From Paulinella micropora (taxonomy: Eukaryota; Cercozoa; Imbricatea; Euglyphida; Paulinellidae), in contig WBZZ01002490.1 in the NCBI GenBank assembly GCA_019918135.1, forward strand, positions 1-64,000: a stretch of 64,000 nucleotides of DNA, given 5' to 3'. The notes below the pieces were generated by a model. It saw only the letters and a list, made by a program, of their open reading frames with translations, ran no database searches and was not told the origin of the DNA. Positions 47,395 to 56,773 of the stretch are shown here, in pieces; the first letter of the stretch is position 1; the number at the start of each line of letters is the position of its first letter. Made by a program: the position numbers and the translations under genes.

Positions 47395-47514
47395 CCTTTC
47401 GGTCTTGGTTTCTTTATCTAAAAGCAAACAGGTTCAGCACATCTTGGGCTTCTTTTCTGTTTGACCACCCTCTCCCCTCCTCAGTGAAGGGAGGCACCCC
47501 CCCCCTTCCTCTTT

Positions 47515-49389
47515 TCACGACCGGCCCTGGGCCGGTCGGGAAGCTGTGCTGATGGCCTGTACAAGGCCATCGCGCCGGGGGCTCTCTGGGAACCGTCGCA
47601 CAAAGTCTACGATTAGGTCGGGTTGCTTGGCCAAGCACTGGCTCAGGAGCTGACGAACCGGCTGGGCCGCCTGTTTAGAAAAGAGCCATTGCATCTCAGA
47701 CAGATCTTCCACGCCGGGCAACGCACGAGCTTTGAATGTCATTTCGTCGACAGAATAAGCTTGCTTTTGCTTGGAGTCCCATAGCAGGTTTCTCAGGTGC
47801 GAATCGCTGGCCTGCAGCAGGAAACGCATCACAAGCAGCTTCAGCACCTGCTGGCACAGCTCGGGACACTCTTGTAGGTCGGCCTGCTGCACCTTCCCGA
47901 CCGAAGCGCTGACCGCAAAGCCTCCCTGTAGGCTGTAGGGGTCGCGGCCCAAAGCGCGCTGGTAGAGAAACCTGCCCTCTGGTTCATAGCTAATCGGAGA
48001 GTAGACGGGCCACAAGTGCTTTTTGAGCTTCTCTGCTTCCAGTTGGAACGCAACTGACTCGGGGCCTGAGAATGGGCCCTTGGCAAAGAAATACTCCTTG
48101 GCGGCGGCGGGAGACTGGCCGCCCAAGGAAAAGATCGCGGAGGCGGGCTTCCCCCCGCAGGGCAGCTGCGCAAGGCCCACCAAAACCCAAGCGGGGCGGC
48201 CTCTCCGGACGCTTTGCTCCAGGGCACGGAGCGCAAGTTTCTGTTGCTGGCTCAGGTTGTTCGCCTGCTTCGAGGGAGCCGCGGGGATCTTAGATAAAAG
48301 CAGGCCGCTCCCGCCTGAGGAGGCCCTCTTGGAGCGGAAATAGTCTGCTAGGTAGCGAGCCGGCAGACGCATAAAGAACCTCTGGGGGCTGTGGGCGATG
48401 GAAACGCGCAGGAACCTCTCGTTTGCCACGGGGCTGTTCTTTTTGGCGGAACCCGTGTGATGGTCCGCAGCGCGCCTGCGGAAAAAGTCTCGGAGATCCG
48501 CGCTGCCCTCCTCTTGGTAAAGCGGATAGGGTTCACCGTTGAGCTCTTCAAACTCTCGCAGCCTCTGGGCCACGCAGCCCCGCCAACTTTCCTCGGGCTG
48601 GGGCTGCAGCATAGACGCGAGCACCGGCCAGAAGAACTCTCTGTGTGAATGCAGGACAACACTGTAGACTTCTTTGTACAGCGAGGCCTGCTCTAGGCCC
48701 AGCGCCTGCCACAACTCCAGTGTCTTGTTTTTGTAGCGCAGACCCTTGGTGCTCGACTCTGGCTGAAAGAGGTGCCGCACCAAGGGCTCAATGTCCCTGG
48801 TCAGCCCCAAGTCCTGTTGGATGACCCCCAAGGCCGCACGGGTTTCGCCCGGGGCTTTTTGGGCCAGCGCGTCCAGCATTGCGCTTCTGAGTGCGGAAAC
48901 ATCTCGCGAATGTCCAAAGCCGTGCTCTCGCTGGCACACCGCTCCGAACTGCACACAGACCCTATCCAGCAAATCCAGGGCTCTAGCTCGGTCACTAGAC
49001 AAGAGCGCCTTTTTGCAATTGACGAGCCTAGCGGCGAGCATGGCAAGTTCGCCCAATTGCTCTTGGTCCACTGGAAAAATATCCTCCAAGAGGATAATCA
49101 GCAAACGATTCAAAAAGTTAGTAAAGTTTCTCGTGTCCGTCTCGCTGCGGATAAGAGCCTGGAAAGAAGCCAGCACCACTTGTAGGTACGGCTCAGTTGA
49201 CAAGCGCGCACTCTTTTGCAGCAGTGAGCGCAGCTCTCCCACAGAAAAGACTTGGCCCTCAATCTCTACCTTGGCACGGTACCCACCTTGCAGGACCTTG
49301 ATCTTGGCAGCTCCTTCGGCTAGGCTCCTAACCAACTTTCGGGGTCTTGCATCCTTGTCTGACTGCTGCAAAGCCAGAGGACGTTTCAT
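47515..49389 (-). CDS. Hypothetical protein with PI-kinase-like C-terminal motifs
   Basis: 624 residues from the ATG at 49389. The N-terminal half is helical and repeats no known motif. In the C-terminal third, Q-A-S-D-S-H-L-R-N-L-L-W-D (about 545-557) followed by Y-S-V-D-E-M has the layout of the lipid-kinase-type catalytic loop (G-D-x-H-x-x-N) and metal-binding D-x-x segment. An upstream F-F-A-K-G sequence could supply the phosphate-binding Lys. This is a motif-level resemblance only; it may be a divergent kinase or an unrelated virus-specific protein. Confidence 0.62.
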   Translation of the reverse strand: MKRPLALQQSDKDARPRKLVRSLAEGAAKIKVLQGGYRAKVEIEGQVFSVGELRSLLQKSARLSTEPYLQVVLASFQALIRSETDTRNFTNFLNRLLIILLEDIFPVDQEQLGELAMLAARLVNCKKALLSSDRARALDLLDRVCVQFGAVCQREHGFGHSRDVSALRSAMLDALAQKAPGETRAALGVIQQDLGLTRDIEPLVRHLFQPESSTKGLRYKNKTLELWQALGLEQASLYKEVYSVVLHSHREFFWPVLASMLQPQPEESWRGCVAQRLREFEELNGEPYPLYQEEGSADLRDFFRRRAADHHTGSAKKNSPVANERFLRVSIAHSPQRFFMRLPARYLADYFRSKRASSGGSGLLLSKIPAAPSKQANNLSQQQKLALRALEQSVRRGRPAWVLVGLAQLPCGGKPASAIFSLGGQSPAAAKEYFFAKGPFSGPESVAFQLEAEKLKKHLWPVYSPISYEPEGRFLYQRALGRDPYSLQGGFAVSASVGKVQQADLQECPELCQQVLKLLVMRFLLQASDSHLRNLLWDSKQKQAYSVDEMTFKARALPGVEDLSEMQWLFSKQAAQPVRQLLSQCLAKQPDLIVDFVRRFPESPRRDGLVQAISTASRPAQGRS

Positions 49390-49473
49390 TTCTTGGGTTT
49401 GTGTCTTGTGATTTTGTGAAACCCAAAATAAACGAGAGAAGAAAAGCCCAAAGTCCTAACAAGGTGCGCAAAA

Positions 49474-49552
49474 GGGGGGGGGGGCGCCCCCCCCCATCAG
49501 AGCGCGTAGGAATGGTACACGAAAAGGGGAGGGGGGGGTGCCCCCCCCCCTC
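49474..49552. repeat. Two tandem G-run/C-run palindromes
   Basis: G11-CG-C9 at about 49474-49495 and G8-TG-C10 at about 49532-49552. Both lie between the divergent starts 49389 (minus) and 49645 (plus), 85-170 bases from each. Confidence 0.85.
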
Positions 49553-49644
49553 CTCTCTCTCGCTGGCAAATGAAGCACCTGGTGTGAGTTTTTGGCGAGC
49601 CTGTGCATAATTGCCTTTAATTTGTCAAGATTAGGGATCAAAGC

Positions 49645-50163
49645 ATGGCCGAAGAGCAAACGGTTTCTCAGGTCTCTCCCAAGCGCCCAATTGCGGAAAA
49701 GCTTTCCAAAGCCAATCGTGCGAGCAAGAAACGCAGGACAACCACTGAGGCTGCGTTCCAGGTTATCCCGCCCGGCAAGAAGACACAGTCTGAGCGAAAC
49801 GCGCAGCGCCGGCGCTGTCGAGGTCTGTTCCACAAGCTAGCGAGCTGCGAAGAGGACCTCACGCGACTGGGGGCACGGGTGCAACAGGCTGACGACAAGG
49901 ACCTACGCAAGCTTTGTGAGGAGATGGTGCAAGCTTTGTATGGAGGGTTTGCCATAGCGGACCCCGCCATGTATGCACTGAAGGAAAGCCGGAATAATTG
50001 CGACATGTGCAATTGGTGGTACTGCGACGACTGTGGCGAACTCAGACACTCTGCCTTCCATGACGAGGACGATGAATGCGACTGCGTAGGGTCCGAATCT
50101 GACAATGAGGAGCCCAGCTCTTCGGACGATGAGGAGCCTAGCTCTTCAAACAAAGCGGAGTAA
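49645..50163 (+). CDS. Small nuclear-type basic/acidic protein
   Basis: 172 residues from the ATG at 49645. A basic N-terminus with K-K-R-R (about 28-31) may be a nuclear-localisation signal. A helical middle is followed by a Cys/Trp cluster CDMCNWWYCDDCGELRHSAF at about 118-137 that could bind one zinc, then an acidic Asp/Glu/Ser tail with two near-identical E-E-P-S-S-S units. A role in transcription or chromatin is conceivable but unsupported. Confidence 0.65.
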   Translation: MAEEQTVSQVSPKRPIAEKLSKANRASKKRRTTTEAAFQVIPPGKKTQSERNAQRRRCRGLFHKLASCEEDLTRLGARVQQADDKDLRKLCEEMVQALYGGFAIADPAMYALKESRNNCDMCNWWYCDDCGELRHSAFHDEDDECDCVGSESDNEEPSSSDDEEPSSSNKAE

Positions 50164-50204
50164 GTGCCCTGATATTAATAAGACTTGTTGTCCAATTTTT
50201 ATTC

Positions 50205-50210
50205 AATAAA
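50205..50210 (+). terminator. Poly(A) signal AATAAA
   Basis: AATAAA 42 bases after the preceding stop, followed by an A/G-rich stretch. The C-runs at 50284-50310 then precede the TPR gene. Confidence 0.55.
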
Positions 50211-50408
50211 AGGAAAAAGAAAAAAACAAAAGGCACAGAAAGGAAAAAAGGAGCAGAAGACGGAAGTGTGCTCCTTCCCCCTCTTCCCCCCCTCCCCCTT
50301 CCCCCCCCCCCAATAATTAGCCGGCCGATCGATCCGTTATTTGCAATAATTCGTGTGTGTTTTTTGTAATAGGGACGCTAAGAAAGAGAAGGCCCGCGCG
50401 AGAAAGTC

Positions 50409-51206
50409 ATGGCTGTTACAAACGCACAGACCCCAGAAAGAGCGCATGAGGATGATAGTGATGATGATCAATTAGAGAACTTGGCTTATAGACTGCATCA
50501 CGCGGGGCAGCACACTGAGGCTGAGCCCTTGTACCGTCGCCTGCTGGAAGGGCGCCTGGCTACTCTGGGCGCGCAACACCCCGTCACCGCCGACACTATG
50601 GACAATCTAGCGCAGGTCCTACAAGACCAGGGAAATCTGGAAGAAGCTGAACAGCTGTACCGCCGAGCTCTGGCCGTGCGGAAGGCCGAGCTGGGGCAGT
50701 ACAATGCCGCGACGCTACGCTCTCACAATAACATCGCTTCATTGCTGGAGGAAAAAGGCGAGCTAAAACAGGCAGAGGAGTTGCTACGCTACGTCCTGGT
50801 GGGACAGGAGTTAATCTTGGGGGAATGGCACGAGCACACCTTGGTAACCGTGTACAATCTCGCCGGCGTGCTGGCGCAGCGGGGGCAGCACGCCGGGGCC
50901 GCGTCTCTCTTCTGGCGAGAGCTTATAGGCACGGAAAGGCGTCTGGGCGTAGATCACGAGGAAACTAAATTTTCGGCGGAGAGATTGGCTGAACTTTTAG
51001 TACAGTGGGGCTTCTCAGAGGAAGCCCGTCGGCTTGCTAGATATTATCGACTCGCACCCTTGTGGCCCCTTCTCCCAGACAGACCCATCAGAGCGCCACC
51101 GCTTCAGGCCAGGCACAAGCGGTGCGGGGGTAAGTTCTCTCTGCTGGTGATTCTGAGCTTGGCTAGGCTCCAGGAAAATGGATTTAAAAAGAAAAACAAG
51201 CAATAA
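50409..51206 (+). CDS. Kinesin-light-chain-type TPR protein
   Basis: 265 residues from the ATG at 50409. Four consecutive 42-residue TPR units (about residues 20-190) have the kinesin-light-chain pattern: H-P-x-T-A-x-x-x-x-N-L-A-x-x-L-x-x-x-G, then A-E-x-L-Y-R-R-A-L. A short acidic N-terminus precedes them and a basic tail follows. TPRs of this class bind cargo or partner peptides; no enzymatic domain. The stop codon lies inside AATAAA. Confidence 0.82.
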   Translation: MAVTNAQTPERAHEDDSDDDQLENLAYRLHHAGQHTEAEPLYRRLLEGRLATLGAQHPVTADTMDNLAQVLQDQGNLEEAEQLYRRALAVRKAELGQYNAATLRSHNNIASLLEEKGELKQAEELLRYVLVGQELILGEWHEHTLVTVYNLAGVLAQRGQHAGAASLFWRELIGTERRLGVDHEETKFSAERLAELLVQWGFSEEARRLARYYRLAPLWPLLPDRPIRAPPLQARHKRCGGKFSLLVILSLARLQENGFKKKNKQ

Positions 51207-51207
51207 A
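51202..51207 (+). terminator. Poly(A) signal overlapping the TPR stop codon
   Basis: AATAAA contains the TAA stop (51204-51206), so the 3' UTR must be very short. Confidence 0.6.
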
Positions 51208-51239
51208 AGTTTAATCATCTCTTGTCAGGCTTTGTGTAG

Positions 51240-51302
51240 GAAGGGGAGCGGAGGGAGGGGGGGGGAGAGGGACACTCCCCACCCCCTCCCCCCCCCCCCC
51301 CC
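51240..51302. repeat. G-run and C-run tracts before the second kinase gene
   Basis: G-runs at 51258-51266 and C-runs at about 51275-51302 form an imperfect palindrome around gggacactcccc, 85-150 bases before the ATG at 51388. Confidence 0.65.
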
Positions 51303-51387
51303 ACTCCCTCTGCCTTGGGAGAGGGGAGCGACCATACCCACAAAGAATATCCAAAGCGAGGGCATTGAGCGAGAAGTGCTGGTGAAC

Positions 51388-54300
51388 ATGAATCAAAATG
51401 CAAAGTTGCTTGCTGAGCTGCAAGGCAGGTTACAAGCAGTCTTGCGAGCAAGATTGCAAACACACAGCCAAGTCTGTTTAGAAAGCGAGTGTAAATTCGA
51501 CACGGGAGCCAGCAGGGCGAACTGGCTTGCTCAAGGCTCTTTTAACATTGTCGTGTTCCCCAACAATAGCGAAAGCGAACACAAAGTAGACCGCTATGGA
51601 TTTTATATCCACCGCACGGAAGAGTGCGTTTCGAGGCGTTTGGCTTGGACCAAGGAAATGCACGACAAAGGCATTGGCGCCTATGAAAGCCTTAGTCACC
51701 ACAGGATTCTTGACTGCGAGGCAGTTACTGAATTTGTACGCGTTATTAAGAATATCTTTGACCAAAATGAGCTCAAGGCGCTGAAAAATAGAGGGTGTTG
51801 TACAAGGCTAGAGAGAGACAGAGATAAGATTGTCGACAAAGCGGAACGCTCGCTGAAGAACTACAACAAGAAGAAGCCTTCTAGTGATCAGGCCAAAGCA
51901 AAACCATGTTTTATTTACCTGTTTTGTTCTCGAGCGAAATACGCCTCTTGTGACCTGCAAGCCTTCCTGAACAGCCCTAGAGAAAAACCAATCGATATAC
52001 CCAATGCCTGGCGCGCCACCTACGACGCGATTCTGAAATATACTGATCTCTTTGCGCGCATGCTGCGGAAGGAGGCGGGATGGGGGGCTGTGCTCGACGA
52101 CTTGAAACCAGAGAATTTTCTGGTGTATGAAGAAGACAAAGGCGGCTTGATTGTCTTAATGGGGGATGCAGACCTGTTCGAAGGCATACACAACGCGCCC
52201 GCCAACCGACTAAGCCTGCGTTCATTGGAAATGCTGCTAAGCCCGAACGACCAAGATAAGACCCCGCCCCCGCTGCCTGTCAGGCTGGCCATTGGCGTGT
52301 TTATTTCTACGCTGGCCATAGGCAAGGCTCGTGTTCGCGGGGAGGCATTCTTGGAAGGAGTCCACGTTTTCCAAGAAATCTTATCCACAACCAGCTCCGA
52401 GCACAAAATTACGCAGACGGAGCTGTTCAGGCTCGCTATAGCCTCGGTAGCCAACCTGAGTTTCCGCAAGAGCAGAGATACCTTTGATTTTCTAAGGGCC
52501 CTCGTGCATTACGTGGCAGGCCCTGCGCGGCCTGTTATATACAGCAGCCCCCACGCGTTGGAGGGGGAGCGGAATACCAGGTTTGCGCAGCTGCACGATC
52601 TGGGAGTAAGAGCAAGACCATCGGATCTGACCGTGGCGGTGGAGAAGTATCTGGACCTGCTTGTCAGTGTTTATCGGCCTACGGATAAGGACAGCAAGGA
52701 ATCCGAAGACCAGGTTAGTGCGTTGCCTGATTTGTTGCAGGCGCTGAAAGGTGCAGCACACAAGAAAAGACCGTTACCCAAGTGGATCGAGAAGGCGGAT
52801 ATCACAGAGGCGCTGTGCGACAAGCTGCGTGCTGGAACCCCGAGTCGGCTCTGCGACGGTGCTGGAGCGCAGGCTCTGTGGCGGGGCACGGCTTTTTGGG
52901 CTCAGTCTGGACGTGCCAGACGCACCGCCATTGTCACCTTCTTCTTTGGCTCTGAGTTTACCCACCAAGAATGTTCTGAATGGAGCAAGATCCTGTACGA
53001 AAATCAGATAGGGGTAGCTGACTTAAGCCATTTCGTGCCGTTCTCTCGGAATGATCCGGGCAGGGTCAAACAAGCGGGCGCCCCCGAGGCACTCTTTGTG
53101 TGTGCGAGGGCGGCAGCACACACAAATGGATTGCTAGCCTGCTACACCCAGCCCGACGATAACGGCACTTTGGCCGAGCATTTGTTGGACAGCAACACAG
53201 CAGCATTGGCGTGGCAAGAGCTGTTTGTGCTCATGCAGCGCTACGCGCAGCTGTACCTTAAATATCGTAAAAGAAAGCCTCTGTTGTTAAGGAAGTGGGA
53301 CCCTTCGCACGTGGCGGTGTATCGTGCGGGGCTTTTGGCCGGGGATAGACTCCAGCTGCGTTTTTTAGAACCCCTGTTGTTTGCTGCTGCTGCAAAAGAC
53401 AATGACTTGGCCTTGAGCTTAGACTCGCTGGTAGATCAGTGCCAAAAACTGGCAGGGCCTGGCAAGGGTCCCGCGACCCAGCTAGCCACCGCGCTTTACC
53501 TGACGCTGCTACTGAATGGCATGACATACTTTGCTTCCAGTGAGGAACGCAGAGACAACGCGCTAGCGCCGCTGATCCTGTCGCTCACGAGCAACCCCGG
53601 CAGCGACGGCTCGTGGAAAGAAACGCTGCGGGGCTTGCTCCATAAAGACCTATTTAAAATTACGAACCCAAGCGGAGCATTGCATTTACGCGGTATGCTA
53701 AAGCTACTTGAAAATAGTACCGAAGAACAAAAGCTAAAAGACTTTTTGGAAACATTCTGGACACAAGAAGGACGCGATTTTTCCCGTGCATGTATCTACA
53801 GAGACCTGGTAGTAGGCGAATTTCTGTGCTTGCTAGAGCTTTACTACGAGCGCACGGATTGCCTGAAGCTAGCAGAAACGGATGTACGCAGAGAGCTGCT
53901 GAGCTTTGACTCGGATGATGCGATTGATAGGGTCTTTTCCCAAATGAAGAAGGCAGAAACAGAAGCCAGCCCCCGAATTCTACCGCGGCTAGGGTTAGGA
54001 TCCGGGGGCTGTACCAAATTTATTTGCTTTATTCATCTGTTCTGTACTGTCAAACGACTATCAGCACCCAAGTCCTCCGACAAGCAGAAAACAGACAACA
54101 ACGCTCAGAGCGCCTTGGCTAAACAGCTGGAGAAACTGCGACAACCCTACTCGCTTCTGCCAGGAGGATGCTTGTGGGCTGTGAGGAATTTTATCTACCA
54201 AGGTACCAAACAGAAAAACCTAACCAAGACCGACGCCGACATACTCATGTATGTCCTGCACACGCTCATGGATGCGCGGGCCGGGGGCAGCCTAAGTAGT

Positions 54301-55059
54301 TACGATGTTGGGGCTATACGTTCCAGACTAATGATGGACGGTCTCAACTATGCCGCGAAGTTCGACAAAAATCTCCCGCCCCTACCCGCGGGAAGCAAAT
54401 GTACGCAATGCACTAACTGCAGAAAGGCTAATCAAGGCCCCCGGGAGCTTTTTTACGACGCAGATAACGGTTCTGAAGAGGACAAGGAAGCATGGGCCCG
54501 AGTAACCCCTAATCTTCCGGCCAAAATACAGGAGCTGGATCCTGGATTTGTGAATTCAGAACAAACGTCGATAGAAAGCTTCTACCGCGCCATGAACCAG
54601 CAGGGCTTTCAGCTGTCGGATCCGACGGAGAGCCATGCGCCCCCGGAGATCCGGCGCGGGCTGTACCTTTGTAAGCTCGACGTGATCATTACCAAAGCAG
54701 ATAATAGCCAACAGGCCACGCCGTTGTCCAAGCAAGCTATTGTGTTCTTTTGGCACGTCAGCGAGACAGGCGAGATGAGCCAAGTTACGATGGGCTCAGG
54801 CGAAAAAGCGTCTGGCGGGCTTTTGCCTGCTTACAGTCGGGGGGTCTGGTGGCCGCGTAGCAATACCGAGAGCTTCCTAAATGCAATCCAAGCTGCTATC
54901 AACGCCTGCGAGCGCAAGAACTTCGGGCCGGCGTTTGACTTGACGAGAGCCTACATTAACACCGATATTATCCCCTCCGACACAACGGGTTGGCAAGCCA
55001 GTGTGCAGTTTAGGTTACGGTGCCTGGGCGCACACCAACTTCCAAACCCCCAATTGTAA
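51388..55059 (+). CDS. Giant kinase/pseudokinase array
   Basis: 1223 residues from the ATG at 51388; an earlier in-frame ATG at 51178 would translate the G/C-run spacer. Domain 1 has A-Q-G-S-F-N-I-V (about 51-58), catalytic-loop-like LDDLKPENFLV (about 236-246) and G-D-A-D-L-F (about 259-264), so it keeps D-x-K-P-x-N and a GDAD in place of DFG. Domain 2 (about 480-790) has W-D-P-S-H-V-A-V-Y and F-L-E-P, as in the paralogue at 24073. A third related region (about 790-1215) has C-T-K-F-I-C-F-I-H-L-F-C, matching the I-Y-L-F-C strand of domain 1, and a Cys pair (C-T-Q-C-T-N-C). Domain 1 may be active; the others look degenerate. Confidence 0.72.
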   Translation: MNQNAKLLAELQGRLQAVLRARLQTHSQVCLESECKFDTGASRANWLAQGSFNIVVFPNNSESEHKVDRYGFYIHRTEECVSRRLAWTKEMHDKGIGAYESLSHHRILDCEAVTEFVRVIKNIFDQNELKALKNRGCCTRLERDRDKIVDKAERSLKNYNKKKPSSDQAKAKPCFIYLFCSRAKYASCDLQAFLNSPREKPIDIPNAWRATYDAILKYTDLFARMLRKEAGWGAVLDDLKPENFLVYEEDKGGLIVLMGDADLFEGIHNAPANRLSLRSLEMLLSPNDQDKTPPPLPVRLAIGVFISTLAIGKARVRGEAFLEGVHVFQEILSTTSSEHKITQTELFRLAIASVANLSFRKSRDTFDFLRALVHYVAGPARPVIYSSPHALEGERNTRFAQLHDLGVRARPSDLTVAVEKYLDLLVSVYRPTDKDSKESEDQVSALPDLLQALKGAAHKKRPLPKWIEKADITEALCDKLRAGTPSRLCDGAGAQALWRGTAFWAQSGRARRTAIVTFFFGSEFTHQECSEWSKILYENQIGVADLSHFVPFSRNDPGRVKQAGAPEALFVCARAAAHTNGLLACYTQPDDNGTLAEHLLDSNTAALAWQELFVLMQRYAQLYLKYRKRKPLLLRKWDPSHVAVYRAGLLAGDRLQLRFLEPLLFAAAAKDNDLALSLDSLVDQCQKLAGPGKGPATQLATALYLTLLLNGMTYFASSEERRDNALAPLILSLTSNPGSDGSWKETLRGLLHKDLFKITNPSGALHLRGMLKLLENSTEEQKLKDFLETFWTQEGRDFSRACIYRDLVVGEFLCLLELYYERTDCLKLAETDVRRELLSFDSDDAIDRVFSQMKKAETEASPRILPRLGLGSGGCTKFICFIHLFCTVKRLSAPKSSDKQKTDNNAQSALAKQLEKLRQPYSLLPGGCLWAVRNFIYQGTKQKNLTKTDADILMYVLHTLMDARAGGSLSSYDVGAIRSRLMMDGLNYAAKFDKNLPPLPAGSKCTQCTNCRKANQGPRELFYDADNGSEEDKEAWARVTPNLPAKIQELDPGFVNSEQTSIESFYRAMNQQGFQLSDPTESHAPPEIRRGLYLCKLDVIITKADNSQQATPLSKQAIVFFWHVSETGEMSQVTMGSGEKASGGLLPAYSRGVWWPRSNTESFLNAIQAAINACERKNFGPAFDLTRAYINTDIIPSDTTGWQASVQFRLRCLGAHQLPNPQL

Positions 55060-55114
55060 TTTTAATTCCAAAAACTTGTTGTGTGTCTTCACTTTTAGCC
55101 GCAGGGCGGGAGTC

Positions 55115-56205
55115 TTAAATTGAAACTGGAGACGGGGTAGCTTCGGTCGGAGCCGGGGTAGCTGCAGCCGGAGCCGGAGTAGCTGCATTTGCTGAGCCGG
55201 CCGCGGGCTGATTTCCAGGCACCGCTGCTACGGGCACTAGCACAACAAAAACAAAAGAAAAAAGAAATGAACCAAGGCGCAAGGAATCGGCGGCCTGGCT
55301 ACAAAGATACCAAGACAGAACGAGACTGTTGCTCCGACGATTGCCAACTTCCAGCCAATAATAGCAAAAACAAAACCCACACCATAGCCTCCGTAGAGAA
55401 AGCCGACGGCGTCGATGTGTACACGCTCCTACCGTACAAAGGCAGGCCACGTAGAAGAAGAACAACACAAGGACAACAAAAGCGGGTTGAGGTGGCAACC
55501 ACAAAAACGGACGTGGCAATGATGCCAAAAAGACAAGATGCTGCGAAGGCCAACACATGAACCGGCCTGCGCTGTACCTACGTTACGCCAAGGGCCACCC
55601 ACCAGTGTGTCTGAGCGTCTGCCTGTTTAAATGCAGGACCTTATAACACACAGCCATGGCAACAACTCCTCCAATCAGGCCCAGGATAATCAACGCGCGC
55701 ACCGTCTTCAAGCTGTCGGTGGCGGGCGGAATAAGGCCCCACAAGCCCGAGCTGGAATCGTCCTCGATCTTGTCGTCGGCATATCTGAGGCAGGTCCCGA
55801 CAGAGCTTCCGGCAGTATCGCACAGGTAATACGCGCACAATTTCCAGAGATCATAGTCGATCCGCAGCTGCATCGCCACGCATGAATCATACTAACATTT
55901 CTCGGGACAGAATATATTTTGTGCTTACATTGCAATCAGGCGTCAACTCTAAATCGATCCATTCCCAATCAGCTACACCAAATACAACACAGGAGACGTG
56001 CTCTGCACGTGTGAGAGAGATATTTACTGCTGATCGCCACGATGAAGCAGATCATGACGCCCAAGGCAATCCTAGTCACCACGGGAAAAGAAAAACAAGC
56101 TGAGAGCGCGGAGGGGGGATCTAGCATCACACACCAAGCCAAAATGGCAAAGCTACGGACCAGCACTGCAAAGCTCTTTTTCTGCGGGCCAGACGCTCCG
56201 TGCAT
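55115..56205 (-). CDS. Claudin/PMP22-like tetraspan protein, about six exons
   Basis: Best reading on the minus strand: exon 1 56028-56205 (ATG at 56205), exon 2 55929-55972, exon 3 55603-55891, exon 4 about 55503-55540, exon 5 55311-55428, exon 6 55115-55236. Donors are gtaaat, gtaagc, gtgggt, an unclear one after exon 4, and gtatct; acceptors end gtgtag, gttag (or gatgcag 24 bases on), cgcag, ggtag and gctag. All phases agree. The product (about 260 residues) has four hydrophobic spans. The first loop carries W residues and L-W-K-L-C-x-x-x-x-C, like the W-x-L-W-x-x-C-x-C hallmark of claudins. The tail is Ala/Pro/Thr-rich. No single unspliced frame encodes the four spans. The junctions around exon 4 are the least certain. 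Confidence 0.6.
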
Positions 56206-56773
56206 GTGTTGGTGACCATGGCTTCTGAATAAAAGCAGACAGAATGCTGCAACCAAAGATATAACAATTATAGTATCAAAAAGAGTAGATTGGTCAAGGA
56301 AAGGGAGGGGGGGGGTGCTTCTCCCCTATCCCTGTAACAAGTACTATAAATAAGACATTTCCGACTAAAAAAGGGAGGAGAGTGGAGTGCCGCCCCCTCC
56401 CCTTTTTATTCTCAGCAGGCGAGGGCACGAAACCTTTTTCTACAACGTGTCGATAAGCTTTCTAGACAACAAGCGTTACAACGAAAAAAAATTCTTTCCT
56501 GCTTCTGTGCTTCGTCTTAACGCTTGTTGCGTCGTGGTAAACCGGAACGCGAAAGATGCATGGTATACTAAAATTTATTTTATTCGTGCCGGCGCTTTTA
56601 CATAAAAGTCGGCAGGGATAAAGAAGCTTCGGGGAAGGGAGGAGGGGGGGATGAGGGGAGGGGGTGAAGCTCTTCCCCCCCCCCCTCTCCCCTTCCCCGC
56701 CCAGTGGTACACTACTTGCTGCATTCTATCGCAGCGGTAGCGACCGTCGCAAACGCATACTAGTATATTAAAA
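56206..56773. promoter_or_regulatory. Intergenic region with G- and C-runs
   Basis: No convincing gene. It contains G-run/C-run elements at about 56306-56330 and 56640-56700, several T/A-rich stretches and actagtatattaaaa directly before the ATG at 56774. A 72-codon open frame at 56387-56605 is AT-rich and not protein-like enough to call. Confidence 0.5.

Noticed and set aside
51178..51387. N-terminal extension of the 1223-residue kinase array
   Set aside because: It runs through the G/C tracts and begins inside the previous gene's 3' end. The paralogue supports the later Met.
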